From Apodospora peruviana (Eukaryota > Ascomycota > Sordariomycetes > Sordariales > Lasiosphaeriaceae), in the NCBI GenBank assembly GCA_033439685.1, contig JAUEDM010000003.1, positions 278,001 to 342,000 of the forward strand: a DNA stretch of 64,000 nt. Direction: 5' to 3'. Positions 35,901 through 48,108 of the stretch are shown here, in pieces (position 1 is the stretch's first letter; each line of letters begins with the position of its first letter). The notes beneath the pieces are model-generated. The model did not search any database. It saw nothing but the letters and a program-made list of their open reading frames with translations, and was not told where the DNA came from. The position numbers and the translations under genes are program-made.

Positions 35901-38900
35901 CTCATTCCTCTTTGATGCGGGAATCTCGGTTATGACTGGCCTGTACTCCGTACGAAGCGTCGAAGTCTTCCAAGAGATTTCTGCGTTGTTCAGATGCCTG
36001 CCTGCCCGTCTGCCAAGCATGGATTTCTGCCGGGTTCTTCACAATCAGGCTGGCTCCAGGCCAGTCAGTTTTGTCCGTGGATGCACGGAATTACAGGTCA
36101 CGGAAATCCTAGTCGGGGTGCACCCATTATGACGGCACCCAATGGCATGGTCTCGCTTGCAAACACAAACCGAACGACAGCAACAACGCCACTTCATGGA
36201 TGGGCGTCGTGATCAGTCAGTCGGACTGATCTCATCCGCGAGAAACGTGGGAGACTCCATACGACGCTGGGACATGCCCTGTCGAATACCTACATGCATC
36301 ACATTGATGCCCTGATTACGAATACGTACGCAGCAGCCAAGACGCCGCGGACCGCGCGGTCACAGCACATGATCGCACTACAGGTGGGTTGGCGGCTCAG
36401 CAAGTGCCCCCTCGCATCCGATAACCCCAGATGAGGCAAGTCGTCTGTTTAAGGTTGACTGGGCAAAATTGACACACATCATATCATGCCCCTCCCCCCA
36501 AGACAAACCACTGTCACCGAGAAGTTATGTATCACCCGTACCTGAGTCATTTGTTCTTATATTTACTGCGCAGGACTTTGACCTACCCTACATATTGCTC
36601 ATCTGTTAATTTTCTCGTCTGTGGAGGTCCATCATCTCGCGTTTGGTACTCTCTACGGACCTCTCGGCCCCACGGCCAATAGGCGCTAGATGGAATCATG
36701 AAAACCAAAGCCGAAGACCCGGCCGGCGGCGCTGGTCCAGCGTCTTGGGCGCACGCGACACACACGATTTGTAGGATGTTTTGATTAGCCACGCCCTCAG
36801 AGAGTCTTTTGGGGCCCCCCAAGGTACGTAGTGCGTACGGAGTACACCCGTACAGGGGTGAAACTTTTCCGTCCCTCCATTACTTTACAGAGTCTCACTG
36901 CTCCTCAGCACCTCGGCCGCATCCTTCCAATTCCCCATTTTGGGCAACGCAGCCGTTAACATCAGAATGACACAATTACTAGAATGCCACTTTGTGCAAC
37001 CCTTACATGCGGCTGCCACCCGGCATGAAGCTCGCAGAAAACGCGGTAATGAGAGCAGCTTACTGGAGAGACCACTTTCCCTTTTCGGGCAAAAGGTCAC
37101 TATCACACAGATCACACAGCCCTACAAATAAGGCATCAGTTATGCCTTGCCCGGTGCCCAAATACCAATGACACAATTGACGACAGCAGGTTTCTTTTTC
37201 CCGTTCGGGAAACTGTCTCTCGGCACATCACCGCCGACTGTTGAGTGAGTTGCGATACGGATTACTCTTGAAGAACCACGCGGCGATATCTTGGTATACA
37301 CGTACAGATGTATACGGTCCGTGCAGGAAAACAAAGCCCCATTCTTCCGGCTTTTGCGAGCGAGTGGCGGTGGACGGGAGTTAATGCTTGCTGCTGGCTT
37401 GAGGCGCAACAAAACAGAGCACCTAACCCGACGCAGGTCCTTTTGTGTGTCTTTAGACTTTGTGACCTCGGCATATCTCTTTGTGGGATAAAGGCCAAAC
37501 CGGCCTATGTAGGACTTTTGTATGTGTTGAGTGTGCATGTGTCGGTCAGCAACCAGACAAATGATCAGCTTTTCCTTTAATCCCACCCACACCATCACCA
37601 CATCTGGTTCAAATAAACTTAACCTTACCTTCCGTCCCCGCAGAGCACACACACACACAGAGGCAGACAGGTACAACAAACACACACAACTTGTAGTTGT
37701 ATTCTCCTGCAAGGAGCTACATATACGTGTAGATGTACTCATCCAACCAACCCTCAAGATACGGCACGATATAGACACAGGATAGTGTCATCTTTGGTGT
37801 CATCCGCGCGAGGTTGCAGAGCTTCCAGTACGACGATCGCACGCTACGATAGGAAGAGATGATGATGATGGATTAGACGGCGAGTGGTTCGCATTTAGGT
37901 TCCATTGATAATACGACCGTTGGAAGGGTGTGTCCGGAGCTTCCGTTTGCTTGACGAGAAAGAACACTCTCCAGTCCGACAATTCGCCGAAACGGGTGGT
38001 GCAAAGATAGCGGCCGCCTCGAAGAAAAAAAATAAGGCTTGGTCCTGCAACATCTGGGATGCGAATGACACGTCAAACGGCCACCGCCGGCACCCCGGAA
38101 AGGTCGGTGTCGGACTGTTCAAATGCTCCGGATTTATCTGAAAATGCCCACGGAGTAAACTAAACCTTGGGGGTTCCATGTGGCCTATTCGTACAGTACG
38201 AAGAAACAAAAGGACCGGGCAAGACGGGTTCAAGGCGGGAATTAACAGTTCCTGTTGGTAATACAGGGATCATCCAATGTTGGATAGATTTGCTTCCACC
38301 AGTGAGGTTGACGGGAAGTTTGAACACGCGCACCCGTTGTCCGCCCCCAAATCCCAAGGAACGCCCACCGCTTAAGCTTAATTCGCGAGCAGTTTAGCGC
38401 GGAATTTAACGAGCGCCTCACATGGCTTTTGGCCAGGGATGATTCGTTCGAAAAAACAAAAGCTCTTGTCAGCCCAGGCCCTTGGCCCGCGCCCGCCAAC
38501 CAACAAGGGTGGGATGCCAAGGGTGTCAGGGTGCCAGGGCCGGGCCCTCCAAAAGAAGCTTGGGTGAGTGTGGGGCCTCTCCGAATTTCATAAAATGCCT
38601 TTTTAAATTTTGGGGCATGGGGTGGGATTTCTTGTTCTTTTCGGTGTTAGCGCCCCTCTTTATTCCGTCCTTTTCTTGTCGTCGTGGCATGAGAACCACC
38701 TCTCCATGGAATCGATAAAACTCTCGAGATCTTGGTATGCTTGGCATGCCCCGGCAAGCTAAGGTTCATGAGTTGACTAACGGATGACACCATCCCCACG
38801 AGTCAGGCCGCACCTTATCGAGTCCACGTACGGATACGGGTGGGTGTATTCCGTACATGACACCCAGGACTGCGTATGGCGTAATGTTTAAGGCCGGCCA

Positions 38901-39097
38901 GCAATGTGCCAAGCAAGGCAGGTACCCGTATCATTACTGAGTATTCCGTAGTTGCTGTCGCTCTACTGTAGTATCTACCTACCTAGGTAGTTCTAGTTCT
39001 AAGACTAACTGACAGAAGACAAAGGATCCGTACCTAAACCTCCTTGGTGTTAATTCAAGCACAACCTGCAGTAGTCTGTACCTGAATCACTGATGAT

Positions 39098-39113
39098 GTT
39101 TTAACGTTAAAAC
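39098..39113. repeat. Perfect 16-bp palindrome
   Basis: GTTTTAACGTTAAAAC is identical to its reverse complement. It lies in gene-free DNA between two TACCTAGGTA copies (38980 and 39444). Confidence 0.9.
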
Positions 39114-40347
39114 TATGGATCCGTACTCCATACCGACCCGCATATAGTGCAACCCGCACGCGCTGACGCGTCATCCTTAGAGAAAGAATGAACAAGTCGA
39201 TAGCCGGTGCCGAGTCAGAACTGAGAACTCGGAAGCGGGCGGGCGGCCGGGCCTTCACTCTTGAGGAAACAGACAGAATATGGGCAAAATCGGATCAATT
39301 CTTCTCTTTCCTTTTTTTTTCTTGCTACTTTGTGCAACCCGCAATTGTGTGCCCATCGGCACCCTTTAACGGTCTACATAGATCCCACATCAATGCGACA
39401 CGTATCAATTCCACGTATTCCGTATTCCGTACATAAGGTACCTTACCTAGGTACCCAGGTAGGAGTACCTGGTAGCAATGACATGACCACCATCAGGGCC
39501 GAGAACAAAGTTGACCAACCCCTGACTTATGCAGCGAAACGATGGCTGGCCGCCTTGCCTTTCCTCGGCGGCCGCCAGGCATACCCATCACAAGGTGCCG
39601 TGCCGTGCCGGCCAACAAATGGTGACCGGCTCACCACACCCAAGGTACACAGTGAAGCTCCTCGAAATCGGCTTGATGCCCGGTATTTTTCTCATGACAT
39701 GGCGTGTCGATAGATTGGACATGATACCACACGCACACGTACACGCACAGCAGAGAGAAGGAAAATCAACACGACGTGCGCTGGCAGTTAGTTGCGACTT
39801 GACAGACATTCAAAGTACTCCTTCCCGAGGCCGGTAGATGGTGTGGAAAAGCTAGACGAGCAGCAGTTTGCGGCTGCAGTATATGGTATATATTACAACT
39901 GGCTTGGCCTTCCTGTACTTTAAATCGACACAACAACCCCATCCGAAGGCTAATTATCGGCGATATCCCAATGTTTCTTTCATATATGTAGATCAGGGAT
40001 ATACGTAGGCTATAAAGCACCTAGGTATATACCGAGCCGCGGCTTGTCTGGTTGACTTATGGTTATGTCACGATCACTGCCACCCATCAACTTTGCTCGT
40101 CTGTGTTTCGCCGCGTGCCACTGAGCCAACTTCCGGTCGATCATGGATACCACCAACCCGTGTTACTTGTCATCCGTGTGTGTACGGGTATATCGTGTTG
40201 TATCTCCCGCCCCCTCAGTGTGTCCCCGGTGGCAGTCACAAGAGAGAGGGACCGGAAACTCCGCGCTCCAACCAAACCGGTCCAACGAATGATGCGGTTA
40301 TATCATCACATAACACAGACACAGACATACCACAAGCACGACGGCAA

Positions 40348-40367
40348 GGGGCGGGGGCGGGGGTGGG
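40348..40367 (+). other. Potential G-quadruplex with one-base loops
   Basis: Four G runs of 4, 5, 5 and 3 bases are separated by single bases (C, C, T). This matches the strictest G4 pattern and should fold stably on the + strand. Confidence 0.85.
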
Positions 40368-41746
40368 ATTGATGCTACCGCCCATGTGATCTCGAAGAAG
40401 CTGAGTGCAAGGACGGACTGGACTCGCCGTCAAGGGGAGGGTGATACCGTTCTTGGAATTGCCTTTACCAAGGATGTCCTGTTCTAAGATCCACCGAGGT
40501 TATGGCCATGGTCGATGTTCCCGCCCCAGCGGAGAACCGTTCTAGTTTGTATCCATCATGTCTCTGAACCACAACAGAAGTATCTCAGCTATTTAGGTGC
40601 CCCCAATAATACACCCAAACTCAACCTTTGTTTCCAATTACCCTCATTCCCGGGCTCACAGCAGCGCAGTAATCAGGCTATTAAACCCAAAACTCACAAC
40701 TTTGTGGCGGCACCAAACCCCCCCTTCCCCCCACAGAATGCCGCATATCCGACGAACGTACTCACATAGATGTATACCTAAGTAGGTACTATGTCAATCA
40801 AGATGAAATAAATGTGACAAGACAAGGGATCGGGTTGATCTGGTTTATTACGTGAGAGGAGGCAAGCTAAGTATTCAATGTCAACAAACTATTATATGCT
40901 TCAGATATGAGAAGATAAGACAGACAAGTATAGATCCCATCTCTCAGAGACGAACGGCGTCCGCCCTTTCTCTCGTCATATAACTGCGTTTCAGAGTACC
41001 ATACCGGGTGGTGGAAATAACAAGATCCAGGGGGAGATCCGGTGGTGGTGGTAGAAAATAATATATAGTGTACTTAATCGCCGAGCTTTTCTTTAAAGCA
41101 GCATCTCATGAAATGGGTACATAACATAGCGTCAACCGATCGACGGCAGCTCCTCGCCAGACTGACTGACCGGGTAGCTAAGTAAGTACCACGGTTGATG
41201 AGCGAAGTAAGTTAGACTTATATTAGCCTCCTCGATCAAACACCATCCGGCAAGATTCGCAAAACAACTTCAAACATGACCCAAGTCAACGTGCCAATCA
41301 CAACCAGGTAGTCTAAATAGATTGATGTTTAACCTAATTAGATTGAAAAATCGGTCGGTCGGTTGGTGTCAAAATGACGGAATTTACTCAGGAAGGTAGG
41401 TACTTATCATGTATGTATGTACCATGAGAGAAGAGAGGTTTATTACCGACCCACGCACACACACACACTTTGATGATCCCACCTTGGATAGGTACGGGAT
41501 ATGTCTCCCGCCGTCGACGACCCATCATCTAGATCCGCTTCTCTCCCGACAAGGTAGACAGCGACCTAGCCAGGCAAAAAAGGAAAAAAACCCGACGGGT
41601 CGTAAACGAAGGACGGGAAAAAACGCCACATTGTCCCTACAGCCTGGATAAGGTTTGTTCCAGAGCAAAAAGGGAAGCAAAGCCAGGCCGCACCGGTAAT
41701 AGTAATCAGCAACTGGTTAATATGTGCGGCGAGCGGGCCACCTTTA

Positions 41747-41773
41747 ACCACCACCACCACCACCATCACCACA
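41747..41773. repeat. (ACC)n microsatellite
   Basis: Six ACC units followed by ATC, ACC and a partial unit. No gene is seen around it. Confidence 0.85.
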
Positions 41774-42131
41774 GCCCGCCCCCTTCGTTGTTGCTTGTGT
41801 TGGTTTTATCTCACCACCCCAACCAGTCAACCAAACCCCGAGGTAACTCGGTCCCGGCAGCATAGCACCGAGACCGACAAACGAGGAAACGAAGCCGCGG
41901 GTATTTCGGAAGCCCCACCCTTTGCTGTTTTCAAGCAGAAAGTATCGTATTGGGTGGCGGGCTGCCTACCTACAGAAAGGCACCCATCAAGGTAAAAGTG
42001 GGTGGGGGTCGGTTCACCAGCACGTGTGAGCAAAAAATAAGTTGGGGATTTGGGACGGACAAAATAAGTAGTTTTCCACGAGGTGTACCTACGTTCTTGT
42101 TGTTCTGGGGGTGAAGGGCGGCGGAAAAGGG

Positions 42132-42132
<1 letters not shown>

Positions 42133-42183
<51 letters not shown>
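42133..42183. repeat. (GTT)17 microsatellite
   Basis: Seventeen uninterrupted GTT units. The complementary strand reads as an Asn run inside a chance ORF, which is not accepted as a gene. Confidence 0.95.
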
Positions 42184-44303
42184 AGAAGGGGAAACAACAA
42201 AAGGGGTAGAAGGGAGCGAGTGTTGTCTGCCCCCTTCTTGGCATCGAATGAGAAGTAGAAAAACCAGATCAAATATCAAAGACAACCGAGATTTTGGCTG
42301 TCTCCCAATCCAGGACAATTGCACGTAGGTAGAGCAACGAGCCACAGCACAGCTGCCGGTTCCGTGTCGACTTTCTCCACCACCCTGCCTCAGGCAGGCT
42401 CTGTCTGCTTCCAGTCTGCCGCGCGCAGAACAAACAAAACAACCAACGCGACCACCCGGTTATTCAGAGACAAAAAGTCCGCTTTAGATGGATATCCGCA
42501 TAAAACGCAAACAGACCTACCTGCAGGCCCAAGGGCTGTTGCATCATCGGATTATGCGATGTTTAAAACGTCTCATTTGTGCCGTAGGTAGGTAGACTAT
42601 ACGTTAGTTACCTTGGACTGCCAGATTTACATACCTTACGTCGTCAGTTGTGTGTGTATGGACGCGAGAGTAACCTAGAGATACGTCGAGACAGGTAGAT
42701 GGGCAGTCGCAGCAACTATACTTCGCTTGGAGCCATCAGTCGCCTGCAAGAATCTCACCCGGCAGTTCCCCAGGAGAAAGAGAACATAGGGCGACGACAG
42801 GAAAGCAAGCGAGACAGTCATCCAGCCGTTAAACAAAAGAAAGCTCGCATGACCTGAAGAAAGCTTCGTATGACTCCTCCCAATTCTGAAAGACAGAACA
42901 CCGGCTCGTTGATTGGCTCTCTCAGTGCGCCGCATGTGTGCCAACTCAGCTCAATCGAGTAGAAAAGGGATATGGCATCAATGATGCGAAGAACCGCTTG
43001 GTTGAAGGTTTTTGTTGGGCTGAATGAATACAGCGAGACACACGGAAGTTGATCCCGGTGGCAATGATGATCGATGCATCGCTCGAGAAAAAAAACAGAG
43101 AGACTGAAGAGGAAGAGGTGGATGTACTCTGCTCTGCTTCTCCAAGGGGATAGACATATTCCTGACGTATCCGCAAGTGGAGGAAGAAGAAGGGGGCGAA
43201 AACGCCTTCCTCTCAAATTCAGAATGCTCAGTGCGAATTCCAAGATCGAACACACTGCCAATATGAAAATGCTGGCAACGGGATCATGATGACCGAATCA
43301 GGCACGTAATCAAGCCCTGGCGTGGGTTTGGGTCCGTAATGATCGGGATCAAAACCACCCCATGAGGAAGGCATACAGCATGGCAGCAGCGCATCTGATG
43401 AGCAAGGCCAGAGAACACTCCAAAATAGTTGCAGTTTCAACCGGGCGGGTAGTGGAAGATAATAAGTCAGGCTGATAGGCACTGGCCAGCTGGGTGCGTC
43501 TAGGTGAAGTCTCCTGACACCAGATGCTCCCTACTAGGTCATAAATATGATGAACAACAGGACATGCCAAGAATGATTCGTATTTGCAAAAGCGTTACTA
43601 CATTGTGGGATTTGACAGGCAGGTATAGGTTCTGGACTTCTTGAGTGGCGCCGTGGTGGCTACACACCTGAGCAAAGACCGCCAAATTAGCACATATGTA
43701 GTACCTTGTTGGGTTGTTCTTCAGGGCCACGCCATGGAACCGAACAAGGGAGAAGACATGTGTTGACCCAGAGAGCTAATTCCATTCGAGGTCTTTCCTA
43801 TCGGCTTGTCGCAGGAGATTCGAATGAGTGCGGTTAGAGATTTGTCACTTCCCGAGACTTATTTGGCTGGCGAGCGCGAAATCTCGGAGTGCCGTCCATT
43901 CTGCACGCAACCGACCGATGATGCGATCTGGAGCTTTCTCCTGACACATCGAAGGACAATAAGGCCGTAAAGGCGGCCAGGGTTGCACAAGATCAGATTC
44001 AACTGTCCGAAAAATCGTGTCAAATCTGTCAGCGTAAATCACGCTCTCCTGCGGTCCCTTTCTGGTTTCGTAGTGTCCTCGTTCCGGCGGACCGTTCGCA
44101 TGGTACATTGGCAGCCAAAAGGCTGGACAATGACAGGCGTAGCTACTAATGGAAGCTTTGGTGTGTATATAATGCCAATCTGGGACCTGCCCGCATCAAG
44201 GAAAGGCCGGGTCAAGGAGCACGGCATGTCAAGTCGCACCTGAACATGAGCAACAGAACATTTGAGTCCAAGTTTGCGATGCGTTCATAACCTGGCGATT
44301 GGC

Positions 44304-46013
44304 TCAACAGTCGCATCGGCCAGCCCAACGGGGGAAGGCGACAATGTCCCGAATTGAATGGGCACCGGAGAGGTAGCAGAGCAGCCGATCGAATCCAATC
44401 CCGAAACCGCCATGAGGAGGGGATCCCCATCGGCGCAGGTCGGTATACCAGCCAATGGTAGCATTCTTGTCACCCGCCTTCTTGCCGTTGGGGTCTGACT
44501 GACTTGTCAACCCATGCCGTTCCATGGCATCCAGGAGGGGCCCTAGGCGATGCTCACGCATCGATCCACCCGCAATTTCGCAAAGCTCGGGTACCAGCAA
44601 GTCGAAACACTCAACGGTGGCGCCCGGTGGTCTATCTGAACCCGAACTGGTGTCACTTGGAGGCTCGCTCGCACGCATGTAAAAGGCCTTGACGTCTCGG
44701 GGATAGTTGGTGACAAAGACGGGCGTTCGGCCACCTCCAACAGACTCTGCAAGCCACTTTTCATGCTCAGATTGCAATCCAACACCCCAAATCGGGCAAT
44801 GCTCGAACAGCTCGGCATTCTGTTGCAGCAGCTTGATTGCCTCGGTGTATGTTATGCGCGGCCAGGAAGGCTGCATTAAACCCTTCCACCTTCGCTCCAC
44901 TTCGTCGCTCGGCGCAAGATCCGAGGCCATAGAGCCTGGTCGCAAAAGAAGGTCCTGAACTACGGCCGATCCGAAAAGGCCGGTGCTTAAAGATCGAAGC
45001 ATATTTTCGGCCAGGTCCATAACCGCATCCAAGTCATCGACGAAGCTCATCTCAGCTTCGAGCATGTAGAACTCGCTGAGGTGTCTTGATGTATCACTCT
45101 TCTCCGCTCGGAATACGGGCGACAACGTCCAGACATTGCCGACAGACTGTGCCAGGGCCTCCAAATGGAGTTGTGTTGACACGCTAAGGTACTTCTGGGA
45201 ACCGAAGAATGGGGCATCCGGGCCAGCCTTGTTGGCGGAGGAAGGTGACTCGGCAGCCGGAGATACAGTGAAGACCTCTCCGGCGCCCTCGCAATCGGAT
45301 GATGTTATGATGGGCGGGTGTGTTTGCGTGAAGTTTTGGTTCGCAAAGAACTGGGTCAGGGAGGCAATCACATCGGAGCGTAGCCTGAGCAAAGCGGAAT
45401 TGATGCGCGTTCTCGACCGCAGATGCGGTATCGTACGGAGAAACTCGGGTGTGTGGTATTTTTTTTGAATGGGGTAAGTCTGCGAATGGAGGCAAGCGTT
45501 AGAGTAGCGGTTCCGGTTTGCTTCTCAGGAGTCCAGGCTCGAACATACTGCGGCATCCGTTGGCCCGACAACCTCGATTTGGTCAACATGCAGCTCATGG
45601 CTCTGTTTCCTATCCGCCTCGGCTGGTAACCAGGTTCCCGACAGACTGACGGCAGTACCGACAGACAGGCTGTAGAGACTGGGTCAGCAAGTGAAGTGAG
45701 AGAGGCATTAAGAGATTAGTTGCTCTCACACTACACCCCGACATTGCTCCGTGGGAACGATGGCTTCCAGTGACTCTATTGACGAACCGTCACCGAGAAC
45801 AACAAAGCGATGATTCTTGGTCTTCCGAGTAGATCGGACATAACCATTAATAACGACATTTTTGGTCTCCTCGGCCGGTTTCCATTGCAGGAGTTGCGCA
45901 ATCGTTCCGTGTGTGTTTTGGGATAGGTGACGTCGAATGCCGTTGGATTGGAGCAAACGGGCAAGCGGCGAGCTGGAAGGTCGGCATGCCCATCTCAGGG
46001 CGATGGGCCGCAT
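44304..46013 (-). CDS. SLM5: Mitochondrial asparaginyl-tRNA synthetase
   Basis: Exons 46013-45730, 45669-45549 and 45479-44304 give 526 residues (yeast mitochondrial Slm5 492). The N-terminus MRPIALRWACRPSSSPLARL with following QSNGIRRHLSQ is a classic matrix presequence: Arg-rich and without acidic residues. An OB-fold anticodon-binding domain follows (KNVVINGYVRSTRKTKNHRF, about 50-75). The class II catalytic core has the AsnRS spellings YPIQKKYHTPEFLRTIPHLR (from 137), motif 2 FRAEKSDTSRHLSEF (258-272) and motif 3 GGFGIGFDRLL near residue 495. It charges tRNA-Asn for mitochondrial translation. The first intron uses GTGAGA; the other nearby GTs give a wrong frame. A 2.1-kb divergent region separates it from the PARG-like gene. 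Confidence 0.93.
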
Positions 46014-48108
46014 CCCTATTTTTCTTTGGTCGTTCCGTTAGAGAGCGAAGAGGAGAAGTTCAATTGGTGGTACTGGTGCTGTTGCGATGTGTGCTGGTTC
46101 AGGGGGAGCTGATCTGCCAAAACTCGGCGAACGATTTGAAGGCTTTCCAGGTTGAAATTGAAGGACGCGACGCGATCTGCAGGGCTCACCACCCAAAGTA
46201 CCCCCGTACAGCTGAAAAGGCGGCATGTCGGGGCAGTTCTGGCGCCGCTGCGGGCCCGGCACTTCTGGGCTCGGCTTTCTTGGCAGGGGTCTTGGCCCGT
46301 GTGCCCCGTGATCTCCGCACGGCACCGAGGTCAACTGCACCGAAGTCACCGCTTGTACTGTACCTGCCGTACCTGGATCTGCGCATGTTCCATTGCCGTA
46401 TTGAGAAGCCAAAGACCATCGGTTGGCTGAAAACCTCGACCCCTGTACAACTACCGACATCCCACCTTTCTCGATCACTATCACTGGCAATCGATGCCAT
46501 GTAGGTGCACCCCTTTGCCCACCTGATCTGCCATCATCTTCCGATCTCCCAGATCATTACTCTCTATACGGATTAATACCAAACCAATACACTTTCTTCT
46601 GCCAGGCAGCTAAGGGAATAATACCCTTCCTTGGCCTGCTTGGCACCACTTCAGCCCAGCGGCGCGACACAATTGCATGATACTACTAGTACTAGTTCTA
46701 GTATCAAAAATGACGCCCGGGCGCGGGTGTCGTGGAGGTGGACGCACAACCACAACTTAAAGGCCGAGTACTTTCGGTACGTTGTCAAAGGAGCTGACTG
46801 CCAAGTTGATCGCCTAGCCCGAATTGCAGCTCCTGCATCAGAGCCTGGCTCAGGCTCAGGCTCAGACTTCATCCTCCAGCCTCCAGCCTCCTTTCTCCTG
46901 ACCTACCAAGAGGTACCGTACGCTGTACCGAAAATAGGCAAATGGTACCTCCCCTTCCCCCCACACACACCTGGAACATGCATCGTTGGCTTGCCATCAC
47001 GGCTCTTTTCGAATGTCCTTCCGGCATTTTGCTCCGGCGTCACCGGCCTCCACGGTCCCGGCGCTTTGCTACCGCAGCCACCTTCAACCACCAACCACCG
47101 TCCAGCTTGACAGGACCGTAGAGGTATCGTGAGTGGTTGAATGTTGACACTGCAACGCCCTGAGGCGCTCCGTCGGCGATCCACGATTGAGACCTTCTGC
47201 CTCGGTCTCCTTGAACGATCTAGAGTCGCTGTGGTGGTCTGATTGCCGGTTGATTCACGCACGGGTCTGTTAAGAGATTGTGTCGTGGATGGAACGGAGT
47301 TAACATGAGTCCGTGTCTTGCCCACATTGATTTCCGCGCCAGGACCATTCGTAGGTAAAGCTCTCGACAACTCGGTCGGCTGCTCGAGGCCGTCTTGGTT
47401 TCAGCGGGAGTCGCGTTTTCACTCGCTTTCATCTCACCGTCTCTCCCACCCTGCAAAACATACCCAAGCTTTGCGGCGGCAGCAAAGTCCATGTCTCTGA
47501 CACTCCCGTTCCGAGGGGCGCAGGAATACCAGATTGACTCAAGATGGCGTATAAGATGGGACACAGCAGCGACTCGCAATACCAAAGTCTCGGCAGCCGA
47601 CATCACCAGTATCTTTATTCTACATGGTGTCGTGTGATTTTCCGTCCAGGAAAGCCCGGCAACCGTGAAGCTGGGATCCCAACGAGGACAACCCAACGGC
47701 TTTTGCCTCGCCAGGTCTCTAATTTACGTCTTGTCTTTTCAACACCACAACTGAACCCAACTGCAATATGCGTCAAAGGCCCAAATTGCTTTTTGTTTCC
47801 ATGGCGTGTTTGAGACAACTAAAGTTACACGCAGCCCTTTTGCGCATGCACTGGAGGTTAGGTAGAGACCTACCCAGGTAGGCAGTCCATGACTTCTCAC
47901 AGAGGTGGCTGCCATTTTCCAGCACGATACTAAATATCTTTGCATATAAGATCATCATCCCCTTCCGCCTCCACCAGCTTGCCTGCTTTCTCAACAGTTT
48001 AGAACTGACCACCTTGAGCCCTGAATACATTCCCCTTGCTCAAGTGCCCCCGGAGCTGACACCGCACCCTCGGTCAACGCCTTTTGATATTCCCTGATCT
48101 TCTACACC
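46014..48108. promoter_or_regulatory. Divergent AsnRS / PARG-like intergenic region
   Basis: 2.1 kb between two start codons. It includes a 104-codon ATG-initiated ORF on the AsnRS strand (46186-46500), a SPE/ACTAGT-rich patch (46679-46703) and degenerate AGGTACC words (46910-46946). A 158-codon ORF on the minus strand (47220-47696) has no recognisable domain. I do not accept either ORF as a gene on present evidence. Confidence 0.45.

Larger units (their letters stand above)
29333..44303. other. 15-kb region without a supportable gene, upstream of PAC2
   Basis: It extends from the PAC2 ATG to the 3' end of the asparaginyl-tRNA synthetase gene. ORFs up to 212 codons exist on both strands, but their translations are irregular in composition, rich in Cys/Arg/Ser, and have no domain or plausible splice partners. 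Contents seen: G-tract 29450-29478; palindromes TACCTAGGTA at 30453, 38980 and 39444; TACGGAGTAC or its complement at 33918, 35943 and 36838; a 12-bp tandem repeat at 32942; a 16-bp palindrome at 39098; a G4 motif at 40348; ACC and GTT microsatellites at 41747 and 42133; short CA runs near 37649, 37679 and 41455. Base composition looks balanced, without the AT-rich signature of RIP. The PAC2 promoter and any long leader must lie at its left end. Confidence 0.6.

Noticed and set aside
37140..37778. 212-codon minus-strand ORF, the longest in the 15-kb gap
   Set aside because: Rich in Cys, Arg, Ser and Val from CA-repeat DNA, no recognisable motif and no splice partner. I treat it as chance.
41827..42345. 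172-codon minus-strand ORF with a long Asn run
   Set aside because: The Asn run is only the translation of the (GTT)17 microsatellite on the other strand, and the flanks are not protein-like.
29333..44303. RIP-degraded transposon as explanation of the large gap
   Set aside because: By eye the base composition is balanced, with no TA-dinucleotide excess, long terminal repeats or transposase-like ORF. A dinucleotide index calculation would settle it.
45911..46504. 197-codon plus-strand ORF antisense to the start of the asparaginyl-tRNA synthetase
   Set aside because: It overlaps a well-supported exon on the opposite strand and has no conserved feature.
47220..47696. 158-codon minus-strand ORF in the AsnRS/PARG-like gap
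   Set aside because: Part of it looks protein-like (Ala/Glu/Lys-rich), but there is no domain and no consistent splice model.
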